A stretch of DNA of 64,000 bases from Anaeromyces robustus. Taxonomy: Eukaryota; Neocallimastigomycota; Neocallimastigomycetes; Neocallimastigales; Neocallimastigaceae. The position numbers and the translations under genes are program-made. Numbering within the stretch: position 1 is the first letter of the stretch; every line of letters starts with the position of its first letter. A model generated the notes under the pieces. That model was not told where the DNA came from. It searched no databases and saw only the letters and a list, made by a program, of their open reading frames with translations. Positions 1 to 15,300 of this stretch are shown piece by piece. Location of the stretch: assembly GCA_002104895.1 (NCBI GenBank), contig MCFG01000083.1, forward strand, positions 1 through 64,000, given 5' to 3'.

Positions 1-24
1 TTAAAAAATATTTTTATAAAATAG

Positions 25-1834
<1,810 letters not shown>

Positions 1835-2099
1835 TAAAATTAAAAAAGTGATATATATCAATAATTAAAAAATTCTAAAATAAAAGATGTGGTTAATCAT
1901 TCATTATTATTAAATTTATAATAAATAATATAATATAAAAAATAATTTAAAATATAATCGTAATAATATTTATAAATAAAAAAAAAAAATAATAAAAAGA
2001 AATAAAACCTTAAAAACAATTATCAAAAAACAAAAATTTCATAACAGTCTTTGGACTTTTTATTTATTATTTATTATTTATTATATATTATTTATTATA

Positions 2100-2350
<251 letters not shown>

Positions 2351-2488
2351 TTTGCTCATAATAACTTTCGTATATTTTCATTATAATTTATAATTAATAT
2401 ATAAAATTGAGGAACTTCCAAAATCAATATTTTAAAAATAATTATAAATAAAAAATTTATATTTAGATATAACCTTTCATATAATAAA

Positions 2489-2700
2489 ATGTTTCTTAAT
2501 GATGAAAAATATATCATAATTATAATCCTTGTTCCTAGAAATAGTAATGCTGATAAATCTCGACACTACAGAGCAACAGGAAGTACATAATTGTATTATG
2601 GATTATTATAGCCTTCAATTATTCAAGAAGAATTTACAGTTCCATATTTTTTTAGAAATTATAATATTTTAATTATTAATTAACCCAAATAATTAAATTC
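2489..2700 (+). pseudogene. Possible decayed coding fragment, unrecognised
   Basis: Reading from an ATG at 2489 gives a stretch with non-repetitive amino acid composition (for example NADKSRHYRATGST, then PSIIQEEFTVPYF in the same frame) broken by two stops. Local GC is higher than the surrounding intergenic DNA. I do not recognise the family. It could be chance; the support is composition only. Confidence 0.3.
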
Positions 2701-3317
2701 TTAAAAAAGTTTAATATATTTAATAAATCTAAATTTTAAATTTAAAAAACTTTCCACATTCCACAAAATAATAGAATCAAATAATTTAAATATAATGTCT
2801 CAAGTCTATAAATTATAATTATATTTAAAAAAAAAAATGAAAAAGTAAAAAAAATTAAAGAATTTCTTAAAGATATATTTGTTGAAAAGTATTTAATTCA
2901 ATATGTATTAAAAAGTTATAACACTTGTACTTACTTTTGATATTATATTACTTTCCATTTTATATAAAATGTTTTTATTATTAATTAAATTATATTTAAT
3001 TTAATCTCATTAATTATTATTTTTATTATTTAATTTATCTAATAAAATTTTAAATTTCTAATAAAAATTTATATCATTAAATATTAATAATTATACTTTT
3101 TACATTAAAACAGGTTTAATACAATTTAAGACATAATTTAAATTTAAAAAATTCACGTATTATTTAAATAATAATATCAATATCTTTTTATATATATATT
3201 TTCTTATATCATAAAATAATCCTAAAAAAATATTTAATCTTACTTATTAAATTGTCAAAAAGTTTTATTTTTAATACTATTTTAAAAATTTATTTATCAA
3301 GAATATAAAATTTGAGA

Positions 3318-6300
3318 ATGAGTACTGCTCCAAACAAAAATTCAACTTATTATCAATATCCTGATATGAAAAATAATGGAAAAAAGATTCCTTCAAAAGT
3401 TGAAATTACAATTTCGTGTAAAAATTTACCAAAATTTGATAAATTATCAAAAAGTGACCCAAAAATCTTTATCTTCATAGAAAATAAACTTTATAATGGT
3501 AATGATGTAACTTCTCTTTGGAAAAGTATTGGATCTACTGAAAGGATTAAAAATAATGAAAATCCAGTATTTACAAAATCATTTATAATTGATTACTATT
3601 TTGAAATGGTATAATATAATATTATATAACTATAATAATAGATAGTACTAATTATTACATTAATAATAATTAATACTAATTATATTAATAAAAATTATAT
3701 ATATTAATATAAATTAAAAAATAATAATAATAATTATTAATAAAATAAACTAAAAAGATTCAAAATTTAAGATTTGTTGTCTTTGATATGGATAGTGACA
3801 GTGACGAATGGAAAAAAAATGATTATATTGGTTATGTTGAAAAAACACTTGGAGAATTGATTAGTAGTAGTAAGGATAATGGTTATTTATGTGATATTTT
3901 AACTGCTATTCCATCTGGAATTGAAGTTAATAATTCTAAGGCTCAATCTCATCATTCTACTTCAACGATGCTTTTTAAAGTACGTGAAATCGTTGATTCA
4001 CCAATAAAAATTAAATTTGATATCACTTGCGAGCATATCGATAAAAAGGTATTTTTTTTTCAAATAAAAGAAAAATAAAAATAAAAATAAAAATAAAAAG
4101 AGTAAATTAAAAAAAAGATAAACTGAAAAAATAGATTAAATATAGGTTAAATATAATTTTTTTGATCATTCAAAATATACTTATATAAATAATTTTATTT
4201 TTAAATGTGTATAAAATTTATATTTGAACAGGATACTTTCGGTAAAAGTGATCCATTTGTTATTATTTCTAGAATTGAAGATGATGATTCGAAAGTTAAA
4301 GTTCTTGAAGCATCTGTTATAAAAAATACATTAAATCCAGTGTGGAATAATTTAGAAATATCAGAATCAGCTCTTATTAATGGAGATCCAGATAGAAAGC
4401 TTTTCTTTGAAGGTAACAATAATAAAGAATAAAATAATTTTTATCATTCATATCTACATATATAATAATATTGATGACAAAAAAAATGCTAAATAATAAT
4501 TTATTTATACAGTTTTTATGTTTTTCTAACTCAATTTTTATTTACTTTATTTATTTATCTTATTTTATTTAATTTAATTTTATTTTATTTTATTTTATTT
4601 TATTTTATTTTATTTTATTTTATTTTATTTTATTTTATTTTATTTTATTTTATTTTATTTTATTTTATTTTATTTTATTTTATTTTATTTTATTTTATTT
4701 TATTTTATTTTATTTTATTTTATTTTATTTTATTTTATTTTATTTTATTTTATTTTATTTTATTTTATTTTATTTTATTTTATTTTATTTTTATTTTATT
4801 TTATTTTATTTTATTTTATTTTATTTTATTTTATTTTATTTTATTTTATTTTATTTTATTTTATTTTATTTTATTTTATTTTATTTTATTTTATTTTATT
4901 TTATTTTATTTTATTTTATTTTATTTTATTTTATTTTATTTTATTTTATTTTATTTTATTTTATTTTATTTTATTTTATTTTATTTTATTTTATTTTATT
5001 TTATTTTATTTTATTTTATTTTATTTTATTTTATTTTATTTTATTTTATTTTATTTTATTTTATTTTATTTTATTTTATTTTATTTTATTTTATTTTATT
5101 TTATTTTATTTTATTTTATTTTATTTTATTTTATTTTATTTTATTTTATTTTATTTTATTTTATTTTTATTTTATTTTATTTTATTTTATTTTATTTTAT
5201 TTTATTTTATTTTATTTTATTTTATTTTATTTTATTTTATTTTATTTTATTTTATTTTATTTTATTTTATTTTATTTTATTTTATTTTATTTTATTTTAT
5301 TTTATTTTATTTTATTTTATTTTATTTTATTTTATTTTATATTTTATTTTATTTTATTAAATGGTATTTTTTTTTTTCTTTTTCGCTCATTATATGTAGT
5401 GTATGATTGGGATAAAAACTCAGAAAATGATTTAATTGGTACTTTTACAACCACATTTAGTTTATTAATTAAGCAAAAATCATTTATGATTATTAATGAA
5501 AAGAAAAAAGAAAAAAAAGGAGACAAATATGTCAACTCTGGTGTTTTATTCTTTAAAATAACAGAAAGACCAAAGACTCTTGAATTCGTAGATTTCCCAT
5601 TAGGAGGAACAGAAATATTAGTTTCATTTGCCATTGATTTTACTGCCAGCAATGGTAAAAATAAATAAAATTTTATATAATATAATATTATATATATTTT
5701 TTATTTATTAATATGCAAATATATTAATGAATATATGCATATAAATAAATATTTAAAATTTTTTATATATAAAATATTTATACAATCTATTAATAAATTA
5801 ATATATATATTAAATAAAAGGACAACCATCTGAACCAGATTCTCTTCATTATAAAAAACCAAATTATGATCCAAATAATTTTAATACCTTAAATGAATAT
5901 CAAAAAGCAATTTCATCAATAGGTTATGTTCTCGAACCTTATGATTCTAACAGATATATGGAAATTTATGGTTATGGAGCAAGATTCTTTAATAGAAAAA
6001 CAGTTGAACATGATTGTTCTTTAACAGGAGATCCTGATAATCCATCAGTTTTTCGTGTTGCTGGTATTTTAGAAACTTATCATAAAGCATTACAAACTGT
6101 TAAATTATGTTCGTTTAAATTAAAAAATTTTTTATTTTTATTTTAAATTACTATTTATTAAGAGATTATTATTAAATTATCATTAATTGAAATTTATTTT
6201 CAATTATTTATTTTTTAAATATAATAGCGGGTCCAACAAACTTTGCCCCAATTATTAATAAAATGGCATCAAAAGCTAGAGAAGGATTAGCACCAAAAAA

Positions 6301-6894
6301 TACTGATGCTCCATTACATAAATATCATATATTAACAATACTTACCGATGGTGCAATTAGTGATATGGAAAATACAAAGAAAGCAATTGTGGAAGCTTCA
6401 GATGCTCCACTTTCAATTATTATTATTGGCATTGGAAAGAGTAACTTTGGTTCTATGAATGTACTTGATGGTGATAATAATAAATTAAGTTCTGGTGGTA
6501 AAACTTCTGAAAGAGATATTGTTCAATTTGTTCCATTATCGTAATTAATATAAATTATTTAATTATTATATCATATATATTATAATATGAATATGATTTA
6601 ATTTGAATTTTTTTCTTTCTTTGAAATATCTAATTAATTAATTTATTTTAATTTATTATTATAGGAAATATATAAATGATCCTTCTTTATTAGCTTCAGA
6701 AACCTTAGCTGAAATTCCTAAGCAGTAAATATTTTTTTTCTTTTCTTTTTTTTTTTATTTTTTTTTAATTATATATTAATTAATTACCCTATATTGAATT
6801 GCTTTATTTATATTTTATATATAATAGAGTTTTAGAATTCTCAAAATTATATAAATATAGACCACCAAAATACTATTATGATATAATATATTAA
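3318..6894 (+). CDS. Copine (copy 2 of 3), complete
   Basis: Eight exons: 3318-3608, 3758-4048, 4232-4412, 5400-5654, 5821-6108, 6228-6540, 6665-6724 and 6828-6894, joining in phase to 581 residues. C2A (about residues 25-165) shows SKSDPKIFIF and the DSDSDEWKKNDYIG loop; C2B (about 190-320) shows DTFGKSDPF and YDWDKNSENDLIG, with Asp residues placed as for Ca2+ binding. The copine A domain follows with DFTASNG, YGARFF, GPTNFAP and [10 protein letters not shown]. The ATG at 3318 (MSTAPNK) is chosen because it leads directly into C2A. Intron 4 (4413-5399) is nearly 1 kb, mostly a TTTTA array, far longer than the other introns of 106-183 nt. The C-terminus ends with YYYDIIY, 6 residues longer than copy 3. 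Confidence 0.93.
4563..5356. repeat. (TTTTA)n array in copine 2 intron 4
   Basis: Nearly 800 bp of almost perfect TTTTA pentanucleotide, with two 6-nt phase breaks near 4790 and 5165 and one near 5340. The flank from 5357 to the acceptor resembles the same position in copine 3. Confidence 0.97.
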
Positions 6895-7817
6895 TATTTA
6901 CAAAGTATTATATATATTATTATATACATATAATTTATTTAAGAAAAAAAAACTTATTATTATTATTATAATTATATAATAATAAAAACCCAATAATAAA
7001 ATAGCTTTAATAAAAAATATTTAGTTTTTATTTTTATTTATTTATTTATCTAAAATTTTCATTTTTTTTTTATTCTAAATAATATTTAAACTTTCTAAAG
7101 TTATGATATTAATTTGTTATTATAACATTTTTAATAATAATAACGATAAATATTTAATCAAATAAAAATATATTATGAATTTATTATTGATAAAATATTT
7201 TTATATAAATAATATTTTTATTTATTAATAATTTATTTTAAGTAAATATTGTTCTAAGTTATTAGATTTTATTATTTATTACATGAAATAATTTATAAAT
7301 ATATTAAAAATGAAAATCAAATATTATATATTTATGTAATATTTGATTATCACTACTGAACCCTAAAACAATTTTTTTAAAAAAGTTTATAATTAATTAT
7401 TTATAATTTTTCTTTTTATTTTCTTTAATTTTAACATGATGGATTAATTATATTTAATGAAACTATAAAACTATTATTTTTACAAATTCTATTTTTATCA
7501 TAATAAAGAATAAAAAGATTATTCATAGATTATTCATAGTATTATTTTATTAATTTTTAACAATACAAATAATTAATTAATATATTCAATATATTTTAAT
7601 ATATATTAAAATTTTAAAAAAATTTTAATTAATATTATAATTATTTAAAAAAATTAATATTCTTTTTAAAAAAAAAAAAAAAAAACATATTTAAACTTGT
7701 AAATAAAAAGGAATAATTTACTTTTATTTTTTTTTATCTCTCCTTCATTATATATACAAATAAATAAATAAATAAAATTAAATAAATAAATTTTAAATAA
7801 ATAAAAATTAATAAAAA
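6895..7817. other. Intergenic between copine 2 and copine 3
   Basis: About 0.9 kb of A/T sequence. A small perfect hairpin near 7317-7350 has arms AATCAAATATTA and TAATATTTGATT. A run of AAAT units precedes the copine 3 ATG. No gene was seen. Confidence 0.75.
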
Positions 7818-8154
7818 ATGAATACTGGAAAAAATATTTGTTCAAAAGTTGAAATTAGAATTTCATGTAAGGATTTACCAAAATTTGATACTTTTTCAAA
7901 AAGTGACCCAAAAGTTTTTATTTTTATTGAAAAAAAAAATTATACTGGAAATGACGTTACCTCTCTTTGGGAAAAAATTGACTCTACTGAAGTAGTTAAA
8001 AATAATGAAAACCCTGTTTTTACAAAATCTTTTTTTATTGATTACTATTTTGAAATGGTAAATGATAACAACAATAGTAATAATAATAATATTAATAATA
8101 ATAGTAATAATAATAATAATAATAATAATAGTAATAATAATAATAATAATAATT

Positions 8155-8206
<52 letters not shown>

Positions 8207-8603
8207 ATCACCAATAAGAGTATTAATAAAAAAATAATTATATAATAAGATTCAAAATTTAAGATTTGTTGTCTTTGATATGGATAGTGATTCTGAAGAA
8301 TGGGCTAAAAATGATTATATTGGTTACGTCGAAAAAACACTTGGTGATTTAATTAGTGGTAGTAATAAAGACGTTTATACATGTGATTTATTAACTAGTA
8401 TACCATCAGGTATTAAAGTTAATAATTCCAAAGCAAGAAAAGTTGTTAAAACTCCAAAATTATTTGTTACAATTCATGAAGTTAATGCTTCACCATATGA
8501 TATGTTCTTTGATATTAGCGGTAGTAACCTTGATAAAATGGTGAGTTTAAAAGAATAGATAAATTAAAAGTATATATATAATATGGCAAAAAAGTTTTGT
8601 ATT

Positions 8604-8668
<65 letters not shown>

Positions 8669-9015
8669 TCTTTTCTATATTATATATATATATAATTTTT
8701 TTTTAATATATAAACAGGATACTTTCGGTAAAAGTGACCCATTTATTGTTATATCAAGAATTGAAGATAATGGTTCGAAAGTTAAAGTTTTTGAAACATC
8801 TGTGATAAAAAATACGTTAAACCCAGTATGGAAAAATCTTGAAATAGCAGAAACAGTCTTTAATGGAGGTGATCCAGATAAAACGCTTATATTTGATGGT
8901 AATATGAAAATAGTTTTTTTATTTTATTTTATTTTATTTTATTTTATTTTATTTTATTTTATTTTATTTTATTTTATTTTATTTTATTTTATTTTATTTT
9001 ATTTTATTAAATGGT

Positions 9016-9046
<31 letters not shown>

Positions 9047-9874
9047 TGGTATTTTTTTTTTTTTTTTCTTTTTCGCTCATTATATATAGTTTATGATTGG
9101 GATAAAAACTCAGAAAATGATTTAATTGGATCCTTCAAAACTACATCTAGAATGTTATTTGATCAAAAAAGATATGAAATCATTAATGAGAAAAAAAAAG
9201 AAAAAAAAGGAAGTAAATATACTAATTCTGGTGTTATTACTTTTGACAAAGTGGAAAGAACAAAAAAATTTACATTTATGGACTTCCCAATGGGTGGTAC
9301 AGAAATGGCTGTTAGTTTTGCCATTGATTTTACTGCAAGTAATGGTAAGTTTAAAAATAGAAATAAAAATGAAAATGAAAATAAAAATGAAAATATAATA
9401 CATAATATATATAAATATTCAATTTTAATATAATATGTATTATTCATTAATTAATAATAATTATAAATATTTTTATTTATTGATATAACACACAAAAAAA
9501 AAAAAAAAAAAAAAAAGGTGAACAAACATCGCCAGAATCACTTCATTATAATAAACCAGATTACGATCCAAATAATTTCTATACATTAAATGAATATCAA
9601 AAAGCCATTTCATCAATTGGTTTTGTTCTTGAACCTTATGATTCTAATAGATATATGGAAATTTATGGTTATGGAGCAAAATTCTTTAATAGACCAAAAG
9701 TTGAATTTGATTGTGCTTTAACAGGAGATCAAAATCAACCATCAGTATATAGTGTAGCTGGTATTTTAAATACTTATCATAATGTATTACAAACTGTTGA
9801 TTTATGTAAGTTTTACACATATATAATAATAATATTATTATTATTTAAATTAAAAATATATGATATATGATATA

Positions 9875-9911
<37 letters not shown>

Positions 9912-10308
9912 TATAATAATTATATTTTTATTATGTCTATTTCACTCATATATATATTAGATGGACCAACAAACTTTTCTCCAATTATTAGAAGAATTAC
10001 AAATGAAGCTAAGGAAAATTTACCACCACCATATCAAGATCAACCATTATCAAAATATCATATTTTAACTATTATTACTGATGGTATTATTTCTGATATG
10101 GAAAAAACAAAAGAAGCTATTATTGATGCTTGTGATGCTCCATTATCTATTATTATTGTTGGTGTTGGTAAAGAAGATTTTAGCAAAATGAATGAACTTG
10201 ATGGTGATGACAAAGTATTAAAGTATCAAAATAAAGCATCCACTAGAGATATTGTACAGTTTGTACCATTGTCGTAAGTTATTACTATTATCATAATAAT
10301 AGATTATA

Positions 10309-10342
<34 letters not shown>

Positions 10343-10654
10343 GACTATAAATAATAATAATAATAATAATTATATAAATTAACTAGTAAATATATTGCTG
10401 ATCCATCATTACTTGCTGCTGAAACATTAAAAGAAATTCCAAACCAGTAAGTTTTCAAAATAAATAAATATATAAATAAATAAGAATAATATAATAATAA
10501 ATAATTTATTTATTATATAAATATAACAAACAAATACCATAATAATAAATAATTTAATAATTAATTATATAATTTTATAAATATCTATTTAATTATTAAT
10601 AATAGACTTCTTGAATTTGCAACTAAATATAAATATAAACCAAGATTCCTTTAA
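7818..10654 (+). CDS. Copine (copy 3 of 3), complete
   Basis: Eight exons: 7818-8057, 8250-8540, 8718-8898, 9090-9344, 9518-9805, 9961-10273, 10387-10446 and 10606-10654, joining in phase to 558 residues. Domain order is C2A, C2B, copine A domain, as in copy 2. Diagnostic segments are SKSDPKVFIFIEKK, DSDSEEWAKNDYIG, DTFGKSDPFIV, YDWDKNSENDLIG, DFTASNG, YGAKFFNRPKVEFDC, GPTNFSPII and [10 protein letters not shown]. The N-terminus is shorter than copy 2 by about 17 residues. Intron 1 holds an AAT array that reads as poly-Asn if left unspliced; homology to copy 2 at EM|IQNLRFVVFD shows it is intronic. Intron 4 resembles that of copy 2, so these two copies look like the closest pair. Confidence 0.93.
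8073..8205. repeat. (AAT)n in copine 3 intron 1
   Basis: Imperfect AAT trinucleotide array directly downstream of the intron donor at 8058. Confidence 0.93.
8606..8669. repeat. (AAT)n in copine 3 intron 2
   Basis: Perfect trinucleotide array between the exon ending at 8540 and the exon starting at 8718. Confidence 0.93.
8918..9008. repeat. (TTTTA)n in copine 3 intron 4
   Basis: About 18 TTTTA units, followed by two copies of an ATTAAATGGTA + poly(T) block. The second block and the tail CTTTTTCGCTCATTATAT are shared with copine 2 intron 4. Confidence 0.93.
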
Positions 10655-10686
10655 AAAAAAAATAATAATGATAAATTAATAAATTA

Positions 10687-10731
<45 letters not shown>

Positions 10732-11430
10732 CTAATTGTTTCAATTCTAGTAATTTAAAAAAAAAAAAAAAAAAAGATAATAAAAATAATTAATCATTTG
10801 TTATTAATATTTATATTTATTTTTATTTATTTATTTTTTTTTCTTTTCTTGTGAATATATATATATTATTATTATTTATTATAAATTCATAGTTAAAAAA
10901 AAAGTTATTTTAATTTTATATAAATTTTTATTTAATATACAGATAGAATAGATGAATATTTATTAATAAAAATATAGAATAATTAAAAAGATCAAAGAAA
11001 ATGATTAAAATATTTAATATAAAAAAGATTTTTGATTTAATAAAAATAAATGAAGTTAAAAAAAAAGAGTACATAAGATATATAGAATAAAATAAAATAG
11101 AATAAAATAAAATATAATAAATATATATATATAAATAGAATAAAAAGATATCATAAAGTAATTTATTTATTATTTTTATTTTATTTATTTTATTTTATTA
11201 TGTAAAAAATAAAATTATTAAAAGTATTGAAAATTTATTTAATTATTTAATTATTTATTATTTATTATTTATAAATATTTATATAATTATATTTATTTAT
11301 ATATATATGTTATTTATTTAATATATACTTGGTAATTATAATTAATACTAATTTATAATTTATAATATTAATATAATTATTTAATTATAATTTATATTTA
11401 TATTATAAATATTTAGGAATAATTAATATT

Positions 11431-11523
11431 AATACTATAAACTATTTAAAAACTAAAATGAATAAATTATATATATCTTTATTATAATTATAAATATAAT
11501 TATTTAAAATAGTTTATAGTATT
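11431..11523. repeat. Inverted repeat, 17-bp arms
   Basis: Arms AATACTATAAACTATTT (11431-11447) and its exact reverse complement (11507-11523) flank about 59 bp of AT-rich sequence. It could be a decayed foldback element. Confidence 0.7.
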
Positions 11524-11787
11524 TATATTATTATTATTAATAAATAATAATTAATAATTAATTATTAATTAATTAATCAATTATTATTATTACTTATTTT
11601 TTTATTTTATTTATATTTTAATTTTTTATTTTTTATTTTTGTCTTGCTTTTTATAATTATTATTAATAATATTATTATTATTTATTTTGTTTTTATTTTT
11701 ATTTGTTTTTTTCTTTTTTTTTTTTTTTTTTTTTTTTTTCTTATTTTTTTTCTAGTTATTTATTTATATTTTGATTATGTTATTTCA

Positions 11788-11825
<38 letters not shown>

Positions 11826-12202
11826 TGTTTTTTGTTTTGCTTTTATTTTATTTATTTTTTTTTTTTTATTTTATTATATTTTATTTTTATTTTTTTTTTT
11901 TTTCTTATTTTTTTATTTACTTTTTTTCCATTAATTATTATTCTTTTCTTGATATTTGTTTGTTTGTTTGTTTTACTATAAATAAACATATAAATATTCA
12001 TTCTATAATAAAATGACGAATATTGAAAATATAAATATATTCTACAAAATAAATATAAAAATAAATAGTACTTAAAATTACTACTATATGATTTGTTAAA
12101 AATAATAACAAAAAATATAAATTATATATTTAATATGAATAATTATTAATATGTTACTTTAAAATATAAAATTTAAAATCTTGGATACATATATTTATAT
12201 TG

Positions 12203-12262
12203 TATATCTGTATGTATATGTGTATATGTGTATATGTGTATATGTGTATATGTGTGTAATAT
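12203..12262. repeat. (TGTATA)-type minisatellite
   Basis: Five or so ATGTGTAT units in the 3' flank of the SEC16 gene. Confidence 0.85.
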
Positions 12263-12336
12263 GTGTATAAATTTGTAAAAATCTTTCTGTTTCTTTTAAT
12301 AATTTTAATGATATATTTCTATAATACTGATTCAAT

Positions 12337-15300
12337 TTAATTTCCATATCCATTCCAATTATAACTACCGTAACCAGAATTATTTTGACCATCTAACGTT
12401 GAATTATTTGTATTTGTATTTGTATTTGTCGAATATAATGGTGGTGGAACAGTAGTATTTTGTGTTGCTAAGTTATAAAATTAAATATATATATTATTTA
12501 TCAATCAATTTTAAAATTAAATAAATAAGTAAATAAATAAACAAATAAATAAATAAATAAAATATAATAAAATATTATTTTTTTTTTTTATATTGTACCT
12601 TGACCATTGGTATTAGAGTAACCTATATTATAAGGGGTTCTATTATTTCTCCTTGTATTACTTATACCACCTGAAGTATTCATTGTACCAAATTGTGGAA
12701 TTACACCATTACTTAATGTATTAGTAGTATTAGTATTATTTATCATACCATTATTATTATATCCTGAATTATAATAAGAATCTGAAGCAACTGGTGGTGG
12801 TGCTGATATATCATTACTAAATTTGTCATTTGATTGTGGATTAGTAACCCATTGTTTAGTAATAGAATCATAATAAGTATTCTTATTACCCAAATCATCT
12901 TGATTTAATGAATTAGTTGATGAATTATTTGAACCACCATTCTTATTAAATAAATTACCAATTAATGAGAATACACCTAATAAATGTATTTAAATTAATT
13001 ATCATAAATATATATATATATATATTAATAATAAATACAGATTAAAATAAATACAGATAAATATAGAAATACAAAAAAATAAAAATGAAAAATGAAAAAT
13101 TAAAAATTAAAAATAAAATAAAATAAAATAAAATAAAATAAAATAAAATAAAATAAAATAAAATAAAATAAAATAAAATAAAATAAAATAAAATAAAATA
13201 AAATAAAATAAAATAAAATAAAATAAAATAAAATAAAATAAAATAAAATAAAATAAAATAAAATAAAATAAAATAAAATAAAATAAAATAAAATAAAATA
13301 AAATAAAATAAAATAAAATAAAATAAAATAAAATAAAATAAAATAAAATAAAATAAAATAAAATAAAATAAAATAAAATAAAATAAAATAAAATAAATAA
13401 ATAATAATAATAATATATATATGTAAAAATATTAAATAATTAAAAAAAAAAAAAAAAAAAAAAATTAGATTTTAAAAAATTACCTTTTTGATTGTCATTT
13501 TTTGAAGAATTTGAGAAAGAATTTTTTCTACTACTATGAATAGCACTTATATTATCTGTAGAATATGAAGTTTTAAAATAGGGTTGACTTAAATTTTGAT
13601 AACTGGAAGAACCCTTTAAACCTAAATTGTTTGACATATTTGAATTATTAAAAGAAGAAGTTGGTATCATAGCTACTGGTTTAGGTACTGGATTCGTTGC
13701 TGGAGGTTGAGATGAATTAATATTAGTACTAGTATTAGTATTAGTATTAGTATTATTATTAGTAAGATTTGGAATTTTATTTTCATTTTCTGTAGATCCA
13801 ATAAATTTATTTAATCCATGATCAAAAGCTTCTAAGAAGGTATCAAATTTAGTAATTTTACTAAACCAACCATCCTTTGGTGCATTCTTTGTACCACTAA
13901 GATGACCTTGACAACGAGAACTAAATTCTTTTAGTGCTTCAATGAAGGTAGGATTATAATATGGTGATGTCATATTACCATTAGAAGTGGTAGTAGTACC
14001 ACTCTTTACAATTTGTAAAATACATTGAGTGTAATTAAAGGCTTGACTTACTAATCCAATTTCAGAAAGCCAGTAAGCATAGTTCATTTTATAAGCTTGG
14101 AAATGTGGCATTGTACTTAAATTTTTATTTGCTAAGTAATACATATATTCTAAAAATTCAGTCATTTCAAAAGCATTGAAATTTTTATAAAATTTATTAC
14201 TCTTATTATGATCAACGCCTAATAATACAGCTTTAGTAGACTTTCCATTTAAACCAGAAATTGAAGATGGTGAAAAAAGATAGCACAAATGAGCAGCATG
14301 AAGTTTACCTGAATTTAATAAAGTATCCCCTAAACTAATAATTGCTGAAACATCGTTTGGTGTACGATTAGATAAAATCATACTTAATATTTCTTTCCAT
14401 TTACTAATTACATCAGATGTATTAGTTGTTGTTGCTGCAGTTGAAGAATTAGTTGGTGGTAAAGACATAGGTTGAGCTGCTATTGCATTAGTAGTGGATA
14501 ATGGATTGGTTAAAGATGACATATTCATTGGTAAAGAAGGATTGACAGTTGAAGAGCTATCTATAATAGCATCCTTACCCATTCCAGCAAATAAACTATA
14601 TAATACTTTAATACTTTGGAATGAACTTCTTTGACTTTCATTTTCACCTTTAAGTTCACTTTTTATAAATGAATTAACAACGTCTTTATAAGTATCTTTA
14701 TTAATATAACTAGCAATAATTAAAGCATGTGCCCATAATTTATTATTAACTGCAATTTTACAAGCACCTGGACGATCACCTTGAAGTAAACAATTTTTAA
14801 TATTTTCAATTTCACTAGAATTAACACTAGGTCCATTAATCATAGTATGTGTTGTACCTATAGTAGTATTATCATCAGAAGTATAAAGAAGATTTCTTAA
14901 ACTTTGAATAGCCTCAGGTTTACTGTTTTGGCCATAAATAACACCATCATTTTCAATATAAAGTTGAATTACCTTTAAAATTAATACTTCATCAGAATCT
15001 GACGTATTAAGAGTAGAGTAACTATTATAATGTGATTCTTTACTTTTCACCTTATTAATTTTCTTAGTCAACATTTCCAATATTTGTTTTTTATTTTTCT
15101 TTTGACCAAGGATTGGACCATCATGTTCCTTATTAGATTCTATAATTTCTGGGTAAACAAGTTTAGAAATAGGCTTTACATGAACAGTATTTGGACCAAT
15201 AGTATTACCACCATAACCAGAAAGATCTTTTGGGAACATAACAACTAATCTACCACCAAAGCCAAATGTAACAATAGGACTTAAATTTTGATGCATTACA

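Larger units (their letters stand above)
10655..12336. other. Intergenic between copine 3 and SEC16 3' ends
   Basis: Convergent 3' flanks with AAAT, TTTA and AAT arrays, long poly(T) tracts (11715-11740) and a stem-forming inverted repeat at 11431-11523. A TGTATA-type minisatellite lies at about 12203-12262. No gene was seen. Confidence 0.75.

Noticed and set aside
7818-8237. Copine 3 N-terminus read through into a poly-Asn tail
   Set aside because: Copine 2 and phase show an intron from 8058 to 8249; the Asn run is intronic AAT repeat.
8583-9089. 168-codon frame containing a C2B piece
   Set aside because: It crosses two introns of copine 3 and is repeat outside the 8718-8898 exon.
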